This document shows positions 31,562 to 45,000 of a stretch of DNA of 64,000 nt, in pieces. The notes beneath the pieces were generated by a model. That model had not been told where the DNA came from and made no database searches. It worked only from the letters and a program-made list of their open reading frames with translations. The stretch is from Bilabrum cf. latius (lineage: Eukaryota; Bigyra: Bicosoecida; Bigyra; Bicosoecida): assembly GCA_965178125.1 (NCBI GenBank), contig OZ237749.1, positions 310,001 through 374,000 of the forward strand, read 5' to 3'. Numbering within the stretch: the first letter of the stretch is position 1; each line of letters opens with the position of its first letter. Position numbers and translations under genes: made by a program.

Positions 31562-34500
31562 TCACCCAAGCCGTATGGTTTGCTACTGCGGCTGCTGTAC
31601 GCCGCCTCGGCTGGGCGAAATTCGGATCACGTTCCCGTTTGCCAGCTGCACCACCTGGTCGGCGCCCCTGTAGGCGGCGCCACCGGACGCTTGATACCGT
31701 CCTTTCACGCCCTGTGCAGCTTGCTGCTGCTGCAAAGGGGCGCCTCTAGGCCGGTGGCCCGTGTTTCCAGCAGTTGGAGTACCTGTCGCGAAGGCTCCGC
31801 GAACCTGCACCATGGGCGAGGCCTGTGAGAAGTCCAGTCGAGCTTCAAAGGAGTCCTCAGCAGCTTCGTGCATCACTGGAAGGACGGGAGTTCTGCCTGA
31901 TGCGCGCTGCTAGCGGGGCGCGGGCGACCCAGTGGGGTATCCAGGCCGCTGGGGAGTCCCATGTTTCGAGTAATCTTGGCGTCCCATTCCATGACCACCG
32001 ATCTGCTGCTGCTGCTGCTGCTGCAGGCGCTGCTGTCGCTGGTCAAAATGCTAGCGGTCGGCAGCTCCGCGGCCTTGGCCTTCCCATACCGGCTGTCCTC
32101 CCCGATACGGCCCGTCGGGTCCCGCTCCAACGTCCACCGCCACTGACTCTGCACTGTGCCCACCGCCAGCGCCGTACCCAACGTTTGCCAATGAAGCTTG
32201 CTCAAGCCTGGACTCGGCAATGGCCTGCCTCATAGCGGTCTGCGCCTTGCTGTCGGACTAGCCCTCCCCCATAGTCGAAGACATCCCGTCCGATCTCTTG
32301 GGCAACACGCTGTAGAAGTCCTACAGGAGCTCTGGATCCTTGATCGTAGACGACACGTCGTATCCGAATTTGCGGCTGTAGACCACGGACTCGTCCAAGC
32401 AATAAGACAGCTCGTGCGTTTCCTGCATGATCTTTGCATCTGACTCGTCGTCTTCGACGAACATGCCTTCCACCTTCTCCCCATCCACCTCGGTCGAGAT
32501 GAATGAAACAGTGCTTCGTTTCCGACTCTCTACCCTTTTCTTGGTCACGACCTCCAGGGCCCGGCGAGCGTCCTCCCTTGCTTCGTCCAGGTCTGCTTGC
32601 ACAGCAGCAATATCCCTGTCTACGTGCTCCAGATCTTCGTGCATGTGTTGGAGGGTGGCAGCACCCCCAAACCCGGCGCGCTGCTCGGTCTGCATATACG
32701 CCTCGATCTGGTACCGGATGTTGGCTTGCATCTCGATTCGGCTGGTATGGTCCATTTCCAAGGACTGTGCGATTGCTTGCTTGTGGTTCATGGTTTGAAC
32801 TGCCTGCGCAAGGGTCAGGCTCTTCTCCTCCACTGCCTTGGTGCGGCGCTGCAGGGCGGCAATGAGCTTGTGCCGCATGTGGGCCCGCGGGACCTTTTCC
32901 GCCTTTGGGCCCACGTACGACAAAATGGTAGAGAGTGGGAGAGCATCGAAGTAGTTGAGCAGGTACTCTGGCTCGTACTGCTGCGAGCAGTCCTTGCCCG
33001 TGCAGCACTTTGCTAGGCCGTTGCAGCACCGTGTGATCACTGCATACAGCGTGAAGCGCAGCACCATGTACAGCAGAATCAGGAAAGCCAAGCTAACGAG
33101 CGGCACGACGTGAGTGCGCCAGAGCCTCTGTGATAGCTGCACGCCCTGGATCGTGATTCCAGCCAGCACCGACTCTGCCTCGGCACCGGCCGACTCGCTG
33201 CTCGCGGATTGCTCCACCAGCTTGCCGATAGCGTCAGTCGGCTGCACCTCTGGAAAGATGTCGTACTGAGAAAACATCCACGCGGATACTAGCAGGTGCA
33301 GAACAACTGCGTACGGTATGATTCGGCTCATGGACACCGCAACGCGGTTATCGTACTGGGGCGGAGTCTTGTAGACTCGCGTGAACATGTAAAGCTGCAT
33401 CACGTAGCAGATTCCCATAAAAATCATTGCCACTGGCATGAGCAGGGGCAAGCCCCCGCCAAAGATGAAGCACACGAACGTCGTGTTCATCGCAATAGCG
33501 TACAGCTCGTCCAGCCGCATCTTGGGCCCCATCTGCAGGTTTTCGTAGTCAACTTGCGAGGCCGATAGAGACACGCTGCGGTCACAGGAGCAGTCCCTAT
33601 CCTGGCACCGGACGAACCACCGTATGAACAGGTCGCGGATGTGGGGCACTTGAGCAGCGATGATGTTGAGGATCATGGTCAGCATGATCGAAGTGCCGAC
33701 CTCCCTGTACCAGCCCCCGGTGAAGTCACCGTACTACCCGATGGCAACCCGCCGCAGTGCCCCACTGTCGATCTATGCATTCAGCAGCACCGTGATGATT
33801 CCTGTGTTGATGAACTGGGCCACAAACAGGAACACGGTCCGGTTGTGTATTTCCTCAGTCTGTGTGGGAAGCTCCATCAGCCGCACCATGAAGTGGACGA
33901 AGAAAATCATGCCCGCATTGATGGTCACGATCAGGATGGATCCGCCGTAGGTCAGCCCAGTCACCGTCGCAAAGCTGCTCAGCCAATCCTTGCAGGTGTA
34001 CTTGTAGGTCCAGTCGTCGGGAAGGGGGTTACCGGACTCCTTCGCCGAATTGCCCGCTGATCCACCGGTGGTTTGGGACGTGGACATGTTGAACACAAGG
34101 CTCTGGTACCGCGTGGCGGCCCAGCTGCTGCCCGGCACGGGGAACGGCTCTTCATTGACATCTTTGACCTGAGTGGTGCTGTTCAGGAGCAGCTCAAAGC
34201 AGTAGCATCCCATCCGCCCTGACCGCCCGGTCCTTTGGCCGAACACGTCGTAGTACTCGTCCTTGATGGCAAGAATCTTGCTGCTGGAATCGGGCATGGT
34301 GCTGCAGTCCACGTTTGGAAACTCGGCGAGTGCGTTTTGCTTGGCGATTTCGATCCCGAGGATGGCACCTCCCGCCCCGATGACAGCGAACACGAACAGC
34401 AAGAACACGATCATGTTGATCAGCAGCGCCCCGCAGCTGCTCTGCGACTGCTGGTGCTCCCAGATGGCGTCCGAGGGCTCCTCAGCTCGGCGGCAGCGCA

Positions 34501-36501
34501 ACGGCGAGTAGACTTGGCGGCCGTCTGCCACCGTGCTCATCCATGATTCCTTGTCGCTGCAGCACAGGGTGTAGGCGTACGAGTCGGGGAAGAACTCGAG
34601 CGCCCTCAGAGCACCTTCCTCCTCCTCGAAGGTCACGTAGGCCCTGGTGGCGAACGACGATCTCTTGGCACCGTCCTGCAGGGACTGGATGTACTTGCGC
34701 CTCCGAGCCATGTCGTTGCGAAGCAGCTCGATCTTTGCTGCGATCATGTCTGTTTGCTTGTAGCACCAACCACCAAAGTACCCGCCGCACGCGCTCACCG
34801 GACAGTAGTAGTAGCCGAGATCGCCGCGGATATCTTGGGCCAGCGGAGACTGCCGGAGGTCTTTCCACTCCAAGCCAAGGGCGGTAAGCTCTGCAACGTA
34901 CTTTTGCAGCTTTTGAGCGGCCTTGCCCTGCTCCACCTTGACCGCCGTCAGGGTCTGGTCGTCAACCCCAAAATTGATGTCAGCGATCTCGACCCTGTCA
35001 TTGGGCACGTCAGTGTACACGGGCGGGCAAATGGATAAATACTCCTGTATGTGAGACTTGAGCCGCTTCTCGAGCTCTGGGATGGAGTCGTGCGGGGGCA
35101 GGTTCTCGATCACGACCGTGTAGTCGGCCGGCGTGGCCTGGGTGTAGAACATCTAAAAGGCGGTCTCGTTCGAGACCAGGGTGTACGACGCGTAGAGCAT
35201 CAGCAGGCAGACGAAGAAGTCAAAGAGCGACAGAGTCAGCGCGGCGTTGGTCCGGCTGACCTCTCCGTAGCCCGCGATGTCGAGATCCTCTGCGGCACAC
35301 CACGTCGCCAGGGCGAGCTTGTGCGAGGACGTGTCGCAGGACTGGCCGCTTGACGTGCCCAGTCCCATGTCGTTAAGCACAGTGTGTAGCGTCGTTGCGC
35401 AGATGCCCTGCACGTCAACGTCCAGTTCTTGCCTCCGCTGTGGGTTCTGCAGCGCCCACTGCCTTCCCAGCTGTCTCTAGTCCTCGGTGCAGTAGTCTGA
35501 ATCTGCGGCAGCTTCGGCGGGATCCATGCCCTCTTCATCCACCAGGCTCACAAAGGTCAGATCGATGAACGGCTGCGTCGTGTATCGTGCAGTTGAAACG
35601 GCGCATTCGTCTGTACCGATGCAGACCCTAGAGGCGATGTATTGCATGGCAGCCGAGTAATCGCACTCGCTCGCTCCCGGTACCACGCGGATATCAAGAG
35701 AGCTGAAATCGGGCTGGTTGGTGGAATCCAGCTTAGGCGCGCAGCACGGTGAGACGGACACCGTACTCCCACTGGGAAAATTTGCTCGGCGGTCTTGCTC
35801 GTAGAAGCAGTATTCGCCACTTGTGCAGGTCGTGCTGCCTCGCGGGATGATGTCTGGGCACTCGAACCCGTGTGGCACCTGGCTCGCAGGGCATTCGCAC
35901 GATCCCTACAGGTTGGCGTAGTATGTTTCAACTCTTGACACCTTGGTGCCTGCGGGACAGCTCGCTTCCAGCGTCGCATCGGAGCTCTCCGACAGCGAGC
36001 AGGCCGACGCAGCCTCACCCAGGTTGGCAGGCGTGAATCGCCACAGGCCATCCACCGCTGACTCAGCTTTCACATCATCCCAATCTGTACTCGCAGAGTA
36101 TATCAATGCGGAGGGGATACTTAGAACGCTGAGACCCAAAAACAAGAAGAACATGCAAGAAAGGTATCTGAACCACAAAACCACCCCGCTGCCGTACCCG
36201 CCGAATTCGCTTGGAATCTCGCCGCCCCCTGAGCCAGCGTCATCTTCAGAGCAGCTGCACTTGCCTCCACAGCAGCAGCAGAACTTGTGCATGCCCACTT
36301 TTGCGCAGCAGTTATGGTGAATGAGCAGCTCGCGCCCCTGCGCGTCTCGCAGCACCTTTCTTGGATGCGTTTTCTTCAGTTCCTTCCTAGTCTGCGGATA
36401 GAATAATATTTAGTGCATGAATAACACGTTTCACATGCTTCAGGTTGCAGAACCACAGAATATGAGGGCTCTCACTTTTGCCGAACTAATGTGGCATGCA
36501 T
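31562..36501 (-). CDS. OSCA/CSC1-like multi-pass membrane protein
   Basis: The main frame runs from about 36386 to TGA (31562-31564), joined through about ten TAG codons. A probable 89-bp intron (36387-36475, GTGAGA...CTAG) links a tiny first exon starting at 36501; that start is tentative. Features in order: Cys-rich patch (HKFCCCCGGKC), first TM, a Cys-containing outer domain, TM, then PADYTVVIENLP with a large cytosolic domain, then about seven TM segments including YGGSILIVTINAGMIFFVHF and VVPLVSLAFLILLYMVLRF. This topology recalls calcium-permeable, mechanosensitive OSCA/CSC1 channels and related protist proteins. The C-terminal ~400 residues form a coiled coil and a Gln-rich tail with a poly-Gln run near 32,010. 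About 1,616 aa. Confidence 0.65.
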
Positions 36502-36753
36502 CCACTCCTGGCAAGTGAATATCAAGCTTGTACGACTACGCCCTGGGCAAAGCATTGCCTCTGCGCCTGCGATGCGAAGGTGCGCTTGCAGGTTCATGCA
36601 TTTCTGAGCCACGCTGGCTGCAAGAAGGTGAAGCGAGCTCGTCGTGTTTCCTGGAATTCGACCTGTAACGTGCGAATATCGCCGCGCAAATTTGGTTCCG
36701 TAAATCGAGCCGGCTCGACTAAAAAAAGTTAGCATTGCGATTACTGACCATAA

Positions 36754-37821
36754 ATGAAGCTGTCTGCCGTGATTTGTGCAACAGCATCGTTGTTCAGCGT
36801 GTCTTGCTTAGCAGAGTCCCAAAAGTAGGCTGCTAGTACTCTCAATTCCGCTGATACGAGCACACGATCACCATCGCATGCTAGCGTCCACAAGGTCGAC
36901 CCTGCATTGATTCAAGCAAGGGCAGAATCAGAGGTATCTAGTAGTTCAGATGCTGAAATGCATGCTCGCGCCCGAGCGAGGGCGGCAGCCCGTGTGCGAT
37001 GGGGGTTCAGCGGCAACTTTCAGCCTCAAGTGAGTTTTAAGTGGGTACATTGGCTTGTCCACCGCAGCTTGTATCACCGTACTAGATGATTGATACTGCA
37101 GTATCTCTGCACTCGCAGCATTATGGCGCGTGGTTAATGGACAAAGATACATGGGTGTTTGGAAATGACAAGCGGATCGAATGTGAAGGTAAGCCAGCTG
37201 TTTGGCGTGCCCTGCCCACGGTCGAGACTACGTGCACTCGTGTGCATTGTCTATCTGTGACTATCGCATTATTGTCGCCGGTCACTTGCCGATCTCGCAG
37301 TGTGCTCGTACGTTTTGTACATGTTGATAGACAGGCTCGGTGACCAGTTCTCGAAGACAACCATCGAGACTGAGGCAAAATAGATGTGCCCTCGCGTGCA
37401 GTGGGTGATGCGAAGCGGTTGCGAGTTTATCGTGGAAAAGAACCTCAAGATCATTCAGGACCTCGTCATGAGGCTGACGGAGCCCATCGACATGTGCAAG
37501 CACATCAACCTGTGCCCCCTGGAGCCTCACGATTTCATGGCACAGGGCGTCGCAGGGCCCTACGGATCCCCTGCCCATGCCCAGTACCAGTTCCACATGG
37601 CCAACAACCTGGCGGCATCCCCCCTGACCTCGCACATGAACGGCATGTACCCGCACATGTACCCGGGGATGTATGGCTCCAATGCTGCGGGGCCCATGGG
37701 CCCATTGGGCGTCCATTCGTTCTACGGGTACGACCAGAGCGGGAACCCAGTGGGGACCGGGAGTGGCGGGGCCGGGGCCAAGAAGGAGGGGGGCGAGTCT
37801 GAGGGCCAATCGGCCGAGTGA
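36754..37821 (+). CDS. Secreted saposin-like protein, three exons, 288 aa
   Basis: Exons 36754-37029, 37119-37188 and 37301-37821; introns of 89 and 112 bp have GTGAGT/CAG and GTAAGC/CAG ends and join in phase. ATG begins a clear signal peptide (MKLSAVICATASLFSVSCLA). TAG at two sites, including one inside the domain (EAKQMC), is read as Gln. The spliced protein has a complete saposin-B cysteine pattern: CEVC at the exon 2/3 join, MC and GC in the middle, then MC and LC (residues ~115-190). The C-terminus is Pro/Gly/Met-rich, then acidic. It probably binds lipids or membranes in lysosomes or outside the cell. It is divergent from the OSCA-like gene. Confidence 0.8.
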
Positions 37822-38236
37822 CAGGCAATTTTTATGTGCGCCGAAACGGAAATAATTCCCATGTAGTATCAAACAGCGCTTTCTGAAGAAATTTCGATGC
37901 CTCCTTCCCAGCGTGCAACTAGGATTGAATAAAGCCAATGCGGCCCAAGTCAGCCCGCCTCACTTGACGCCGCGCATTTTTTGGTTCCGCAATGCACCGC
38001 GCGGATCCACCCGCCGGTCGAGATTTTGTCCGAGCATATCCGGTCCACAGGTCTGCGTGAGCGTTTCGAAAAGTTCTCGCTGCCATTACCAACCCCTTTT
38101 TGTATTTTCACAAGGGGTAGCCATAGGCTGCGGAGCTTCCTCAGCAAACGGGGACGACAGGGCGGCCGACGTCGACGCTCAACCGTACTCATCAGGTACG
38201 AACCAATCCACACCCACTAATCCATACTACGACGCC
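37822..38236. other. Region upstream of the CDPK start
   Basis: The CDPK frame is open through this stretch back to about 37,913, and IGCGASS near 38,125 resembles a myristoylation-type N-terminus (MGCxxS), but no in-frame ATG is seen there. An upstream exon supplying the start is possible, with TTTTCACAAG near 38,112 as a candidate acceptor. Confidence 0.4.
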
Positions 38237-40244
38237 ATGGCATCAGTAGGTGGTGTGTCTGTGCCTAAGGTAGCAACGATGAATTTCTCGGAGCTGCATG
38301 GGCACGTCGTGTAGACATCTGACTTTTATGAGCGATTCGAGTGTAACCTTCGATCTCGTCCCCTTGCTTCGTGAGTACCTGTTCAATCGCGTAGATTTAT
38401 TATTTATAGTCGAAATATCAGCTGTAATTGCTGCTTTGCCCTCTGCATTGTAGAAGAACCTATCCCTTGCGCAACTTGAGTCCGTTCTTCGCAGTGGAGG
38501 CTACGCCGATGTCTTCATTGGCAAAGACAAAAAGACGGGAGAGCCAGTGGCAATTAAGAGGCTCAAGAGGTTTAACTCATCGTACCCGGGAATCTCGGAG
38601 CAGGCCGTCATGAAGGAGGTGGCAATCATCGATTTCCTGGGCAAGAAGAGCACTGCAAAGTACCTGCTGAATCTTGTGGGTGCATGGGAGTTGGTCACAC
38701 CTTCTGGGCGGAAAACCATTGCTATCGTAACCAACCTTGCGGCGGGTGGCGATCTCTTCGAGAGCATCGCGGCGATGGGACACGGGTACAACGAGAAGAG
38801 CGCTGCTCGTCTGTTCAAGGAGGCATGCCAGGGCGTCAAGGCGGTCCACGATTGCGGCCTGCTGCACCGTGATCTCAAGCCCGAAAACCTCCTGCTATCC
38901 AGCAAGAAAGAAGACGCGCACGTGATCGTGGCCGATTTCGGCCTGGCCGAGTTCTCGGGCATGCCGATGCGAAGAGTGGTCGGCACGCTGTCGTATTAGT
39001 CCCCCGAGATCGTGCACGCCCCGCCGCGCTTCGCCCCTGCAGTGGACGTGTGGGCTCTGGGAGTCATCCTGTACATCATGCTGAGCGGTTCTCCTCCTTT
39101 CTGGGCAGACCACACCCAGCCCAAGGCGGTCTACGAGGCGGCGCTGAAGGCCAACATCCAGCGCGGCAAGTTCAAGTTCTACGAACAGCTCTTCAAGGGG
39201 GTCAGCGAGGAGGTCAAGGATCTCATCACCAAGATGCTCGCCACGGTCCCGGCCAAGCGCATCACGATGGAGGAGGTCCTCACCCACCCCTGGATCGCCA
39301 AGCACACGGAAGCGTCCGACGCCCCCCTGGCAGAGGCCAGCAAGGGAATCCAGAGGATCAACGCCCGGCGCAAGTTCAAGGCGGCTGCCTTCGCCTGCCT
39401 CATCGGTGCGCACTCCAACCGCGTGAAGGAACTCGCCTCTTTGGTCCGTGCCACCGGGAAGGCTTTCACCCAGGAGGAGGTCAAGGCGATCCGGGACAGG
39501 CTCATGGCACAGGGCACGGGCGGGCGCGTGGACAAGACTCAGTTCGCTGCAGTCCTGGCGGAATGCGGCTCCGAGTTCACGGGGGCTCGGTCCGAGGCCA
39601 TCTTTGCCCTGTTCGACGAGGACGGGGACGGGGTGGTGGATTCGAGGGAATTCGTGGTGGGCCTGGCCATGCTTCGGGAGCGAGGCGAAGCAGCCATCAG
39701 GGTGTGCTTCGAGCTTCTGGACGCGGATGACAGCGGATCATTGGACAAGGACGAGCTGGGGGTGCTGATCCGGGCGGCTCACGAGGCGGCTGGGGAACAC
39801 GACGCGTCGCATCACCTCATGGCAGGCGTGCGCGTGCATGCCGACGCTCCCGGTGATGCGGCTGGCGGGGCTGCGTCTGCTGGCAGCGGCGGCAAGCCCG
39901 GTGCGCTCTCTCTCGAGCCCAGCACTCCTTCTGCGACCACTGGTGCTGCTGCCATGAAGGGCTCGGACGAAGCACCCGGCCTGTCGGAAGCAGACAAGCT
40001 GGATGTGGCCCGCTTGAGCACGTACGAGCACCTGGCCATCAGCTTCGAAACGATGGATGTGGATCACGATGGTCGCATCTCCTTTGAGGAATTCAAGGAC
40101 GGCATCAAGAGGGAGCCGCTGCTCCTGGACCTCTTCCTCAACAAGAAGCTCGATGGGCTGGCGACCCCCAAGGCGTCCGCAGCGGCTGGCTCCGTGCCTA
40201 TGACCGATGAGCCCGCGTCCAGTGGCGCTGGTGCCAGCTCGTGA
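38237..40244 (+). CDS. Calcium-dependent protein kinase (CDPK), at least 627 aa
   Basis: Exons 38237-38370 and 38495-40244, intron 124 bp (GTGAGT...TTCGCAG), joined in phase so that the glycine loop reads ASGGYADVF. The kinase core shows VAIKRL (Lys), HRDLKPENLL, DFGLAEF, GTLSYQSPEI with its Gln from TAG (38997-38999), and DVWALGVILYIML. After a junction domain come EF-hands DEDGDGVVDSREF, DADDSGSLDKDEL and DVDHDGRISFEEF; a fourth, weaker hand may precede them. Stop is TGA. Such kinases convert calcium signals into phosphorylation and occur in plants, green algae, alveolates and some other protists. The true start may lie upstream. Confidence 0.88.
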
Positions 40245-42044
40245 GGGGGGGCTATAATTGATAGTAACCATGCTGGTGTGTTTTCAACTGTTGGCTCCTG
40301 CTTTGTTGGCAATCGGCCAATTCAGTTCGAGTTTTGAGTTGTGTCCGTGCACCGCAATGATCAAAAATTACCCAATCTCCGCCCCGCTCCTGAACACAGA
40401 GAGGGTATGCGCGTCATCGCAAGCAATCCGTTTGGCTTCATCAAGTTGGTCGCACCTTCCCGGTTGCAGCCGCCATCAGAACCCAACGAGACGTTCACGC
40501 GCTCCCACTCTGGCATCAACACCGAACCCCATACGGCGTTAGGATCAGCATGCACTATCATAAAGAAATACTTTTGGCGCCGACTAGTTCCGATTCCGGT
40601 TAGGGCCGCTGCGCGCGCCCGCCGGTTTGGTGTCACGGTGGGGCGTGGTGGCGGAAGCTCAGCTCCCTGACGGCGTTGGCAGCATCAGTATCGATGTGCC
40701 CATCGTCACATTCGCTCCCACGCACATGAAACAATGGGACAACTCGATGCCACTGCACTGCAGTGGCTGGGTACATGAGTCCTCCGATCCGCAGCGACTT
40801 CTCTGTTCGGAGTTTCGGTTGTTCCTGCTGGACGGTCCAGTTGGGTGTGGCTTTGTGCATTGTATCTCACCAAATCAGATTTGTCATCATCATGATCACC
40901 CGAGCCCTCCCTCCGCCCTGCCGCTGCTGAGTCCGACCGCGGGAGCGATCCAGGCTTCAGGGAGACGACGACGCACCGGCACAAGTAACTGTATCGAGCT
41001 ATTCATGATAAATTACATCGCCGCCGCCGACCGCCGACCGCCGGGAGGCGTTCTGTACCTCGTGAGCTCATATCGCGCTGACATCTGCGAACTAGCGCCT
41101 CCAGCTCCCCATCAGCAGCACCGCGTAGCACCACGGCGGCAGCCAGTTGCAGCCAACGGCTCAGATGCATATCCTAACTCTGCGTGACCTCCATCGTGGC
41201 GGGCACGCCCATAGCGCCTGACGCTCTCCTGCTTGCGACCATCGGCATCGCTGGCGCCTGGCTGCGACTCCCAGCACGCGACGTCAGCTCTCCACTCCCG
41301 CTACCCGGCCCGCCACCCACTACCATCTCCAGACCCATAGGTGGCGGGCTTAGGTCCTTTCCCTCTTGTCAGATTTATCATCATCATCATCACCCGATGC
41401 CCGGCAATGGCCGAGGCCTCAGCGTATTACCCTCACTTGGGCCACGAACCCTAGCCTCCCATGCGACCAAGCCGGTCCTGCTCGCCAGCACCTCTACCAC
41501 GACCAGGAGAGCCATCATGCTGATTTGGCATCACTGGGAGTTGTAGTCGAAGGGTCCAACACGAGAGCGCCATGGTGACCGCCACGCAGAAGGCAGCTTC
41601 AACACGCAGCGTGGGATTTGGACGTAGCTAGAACGCCGGCTGTACCCGCAGCTGCAGTAGGAACTGTGGGTGCCAAGTTGGTGTGGGCGAATGATCCGAA
41701 TGCAATCGAACGTTCAGACACGACGCACGTCAGCATGCTGCTAGCAGCGCCGCTCCTCCATTGAGGCGTGATCCAGCTGCATGCTCTGCGGCGTGAGCCT
41801 GTTGATCCGTTCGACCTATCCAGCGCGATTATCCCCCGGGGCGGTCAATGTAGTTGGGTAGTGTGTGTTTTGCTCAAAAACTCTCACCAGATTTCGAAGG
41901 TGCCACTGGATGATGATGACGATTGAGTGCCACAGTGTGACGATACGACGTCCATCACTGGACCATCAGTCACACCACCACACCAAAAACGTTCCGCTCC
42001 ATATGGATTGGGACTCCGCTAAGGACTCAACGAATCTCAGGCTT
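40245..42044. other. 1.8-kb host region without a supported gene
   Basis: Short frames on both strands are interrupted by TAA/TGA; the longest (plus strand, ending 41187) has no convincing start or domain. Two related segments, near 40,867-40,915 and 41,364-41,402, share CAGATTT-TCATCATCAT-ATCACCCGA, suggesting an old duplication or repeat remnant. Confidence 0.5.
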
Positions 42045-45000
42045 ATGAGAATGAGCAAAGCTGTGGTCAGCATTCGCATGAGGATCGCGATTCTGTTCGT
42101 TGCCCTGCTAATAGTTCTAGCATGTGGAGCCAATGCAAGAAGGTGAGACAGGGAATCCATTGTATCGACAGGTGAAGCACACTGTGACCTATGTGTGCAT
42201 TGAAAAGGCAATTTGGATATCCCACCGTCGCCACTTCGTGGGAGGACGAGCTGCAAACCACGGATCACTGTGGCACGCACAAGAGTGACTTCAAGTTGGG
42301 TGAAGATTTCTTATCAGTGGGAATAATCATGTGGATCGCATCGACCCACAGGTGGAATACCAGAGATCCGTTCACGATAACATTTCATTCGCATAGTCTA
42401 GCGTGCTGGTAACCGGACCGTCTTGATTTGAGACTTTTAGCGGCCCGGCCGAGCGTGCTGCACAAACGCCACAACGCTCGAAACACTCATGCCTTTGCAT
42501 CCCTTGCAGGTGCAATGCCGGTCAGGTGTACCATAAAATTGAAAGCCGTGGAGAGGAGTACTGTTTTTCTTGCAAGACCGGCCACTACCAATCGCGCAAC
42601 AATCACCAGCAGACGTTCTGTCCCGGTTGCGGTAAGGGATATTATTGCCCGAACGGAGGATCAACGAAGCAAACGCCTTGTCCGGCAGGCAGATTTACAC
42701 CGTCAAGTTCGAATTGGGTGTCCAAATGCACTGTGAGTAGACTAGATTGATACTTCCGAAGCTTAGATGAGTTTTTTGGTTGACGATTAGTGGAGATGGT
42801 CCGCAAAGGCCGCTGCGTATTGTTGGCTGACAACTGATGTGACAAGCTGCGTGTCCTCTCCGTGGTAGCGCCCTAAAACCAAGTGCTCCTACTGTCTCGT
42901 TATGCGGCCGGAAGCTGCGTGCAGCTCCGGTTGCACGAGGGAGAGCCTCCCTTCGAAACCTTTGCTTACCCCAACCAACCATCTCCTCGTCGCTCCATTC
43001 TCCCCCTGCATGTCCGATCCGCCCTCCATTGCCCTGAAGCTGCTGCCGACTGATGACCCACATGTCTCGTACTATCCGCATTTCTGGGCCCCGATGCTCC
43101 TAGAGAACATACTGGTCACGTACCTGGTCAACTGTGCGTCCGCAACTCGAGCCCTGGTATTCCCTCTTTACTTGCATGACATGGCATCGCAGGAGTGCTA
43201 CCCAGGACGCTACGCGAAGGGTACGGCCACGACCGGATCGTGTGCGCTATGCTCGGCAGGGCAGTACTAGGATAGGAGCGGGAGTACCCGATGCAAGGCA
43301 TGTCCGGCCGGCCACACCTCCACATCAGGTGCAAAGTCCTGCATCGCGCCTACTCCAAGCGCAACTTCTACCCCTACCTCGTCACCGAGCCTATCATCTA
43401 CACCTACCGCGTCACCGAGCCTATCTGCTACACCTACTGCATCACCAAGCACCGGTTACGTACCGAGCCCCAGTGCCTCACCGTCCAACCTCCCGCTCGT
43501 CAGGGCTTTCACTGAGATATCGGGCACGAAGGGCGGCTTTACCGGGCATCTTGACCTGGGTGACGATTTTGGCAGGGCTGTTGCCTCGCTGGGCGATCTG
43601 GACGGTGATGGGGTGATCGACCTGGCTGTGGGGGCGCGGTATGACGATGATGGGGGTACAGACCGCGGTTGCGTGTGGATCTTGTTCATGGATACCGACG
43701 GCACGGTGAAGTCGCACCAGAAGATATCGGACACGCAGGGCGGCTTCACTGGGACACTGGGCAATGATGATCACTTTGGCATCTCTGTAGCATCGCTGGG
43801 CGATCTAGACGGTGATGGGGTGATCGACCTGGCTGTGGGGGCACTACGAGACGATGATGGGGGTACAAACCGCGGTTGCGTGTGGATCTTGTTCATGGAT
43901 ACCGACGGCACGGTGAAGTCGCACCAGAAGATATCGGACACGCAGGGCAGCTTCACTGGGACACTGGAGAATGGAGACTACTTCGGGAGAGCCTTTGCCC
44001 TGCTGGGCGATCTCGATGGGGACGATGTTGTGGACCTTGCTGTGGGGGCGCCAGGAAACGATGGCGCAGGTAGCTAGTGGAATTCAGGAGCGTTGTGGGT
44101 AGTCTTTCTGAAAGTTGACGGCACGGTGAAGTCGCACCAGAAGATATCGGACACGAAGGGCGGCTTCACTGGGACACTGGAACTTCGCGATGAGTTCGGC
44201 GGCTCCGTAGCATCACTGGGCGATCTGGACAGTGATGGGGTGATCGACCTGGCTGTGGGGGCCTATACAGACGATGATGGGGGTACAGACCGCGGTTGCG
44301 TGTGGATCTTGTTCATGGATACCGACGGCACGGTGAAGTCGCACCAGAAGATATCGGACACGCAGGGCGGCTTTACCGGGACACTGGGCAATAGTGATCG
44401 GTTCGGCACCTCCGTAGCATCATTAGGTGACCTTGATGGTGAGGATGGGACGATCGACCTGGCTGTGATGGCGCTTGGTGATGCAGGTACAGGCCGCGGT
44501 TGCGTGTGGATCTTGTTCATGGATACTGACGGCACGGTGAAGTCGCACCAGAAGATATCGGACACGCAGGGCGGCTTCACCAGGACTTTCGGCGATGGCG
44601 ATCACTTTGGCGCCGACTTTGCACTCATTCATGCTCCCAATGAAGAAGCAGGTGCTAAACTAGGCATCGGGGCGCCAAATTCCATTGGAGGGGGCACCAA
44701 TGATGCACTATGGGTTCTGTCTTTGCAAGATCAGCGAGCTTCCCCTTCGCCCAGCTACTCATCCACGGCCAGCCCGACTAGCAGTACCACCTCCACGCCC
44801 ACAGTGTCCCCGGTGAGCGTGGGCATGATTCCTGTCGCTTGCATGCAGAGGTCGTGCGATGTTGTGGTTCCGCATCCCTTCCCAACTGTCATCCATGCCA
44901 CCTTGTCTCCCCCGCAGACGCCGTACACCACGAGCACATCCACGGCCAGCCCGACCAGCAGTACCACCTCCACGCCCACAGTGTCCCCGGTGAGCGTGGG

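Noticed and set aside
40563-41187. A plus-strand frame of about 200 codons in the gene-poor region after the CDPK.
   Set aside because: It has no ATG near its beginning, no domain, and includes simple-sequence stretches; it is bounded by TAA and TGA and is within chance for this composition.
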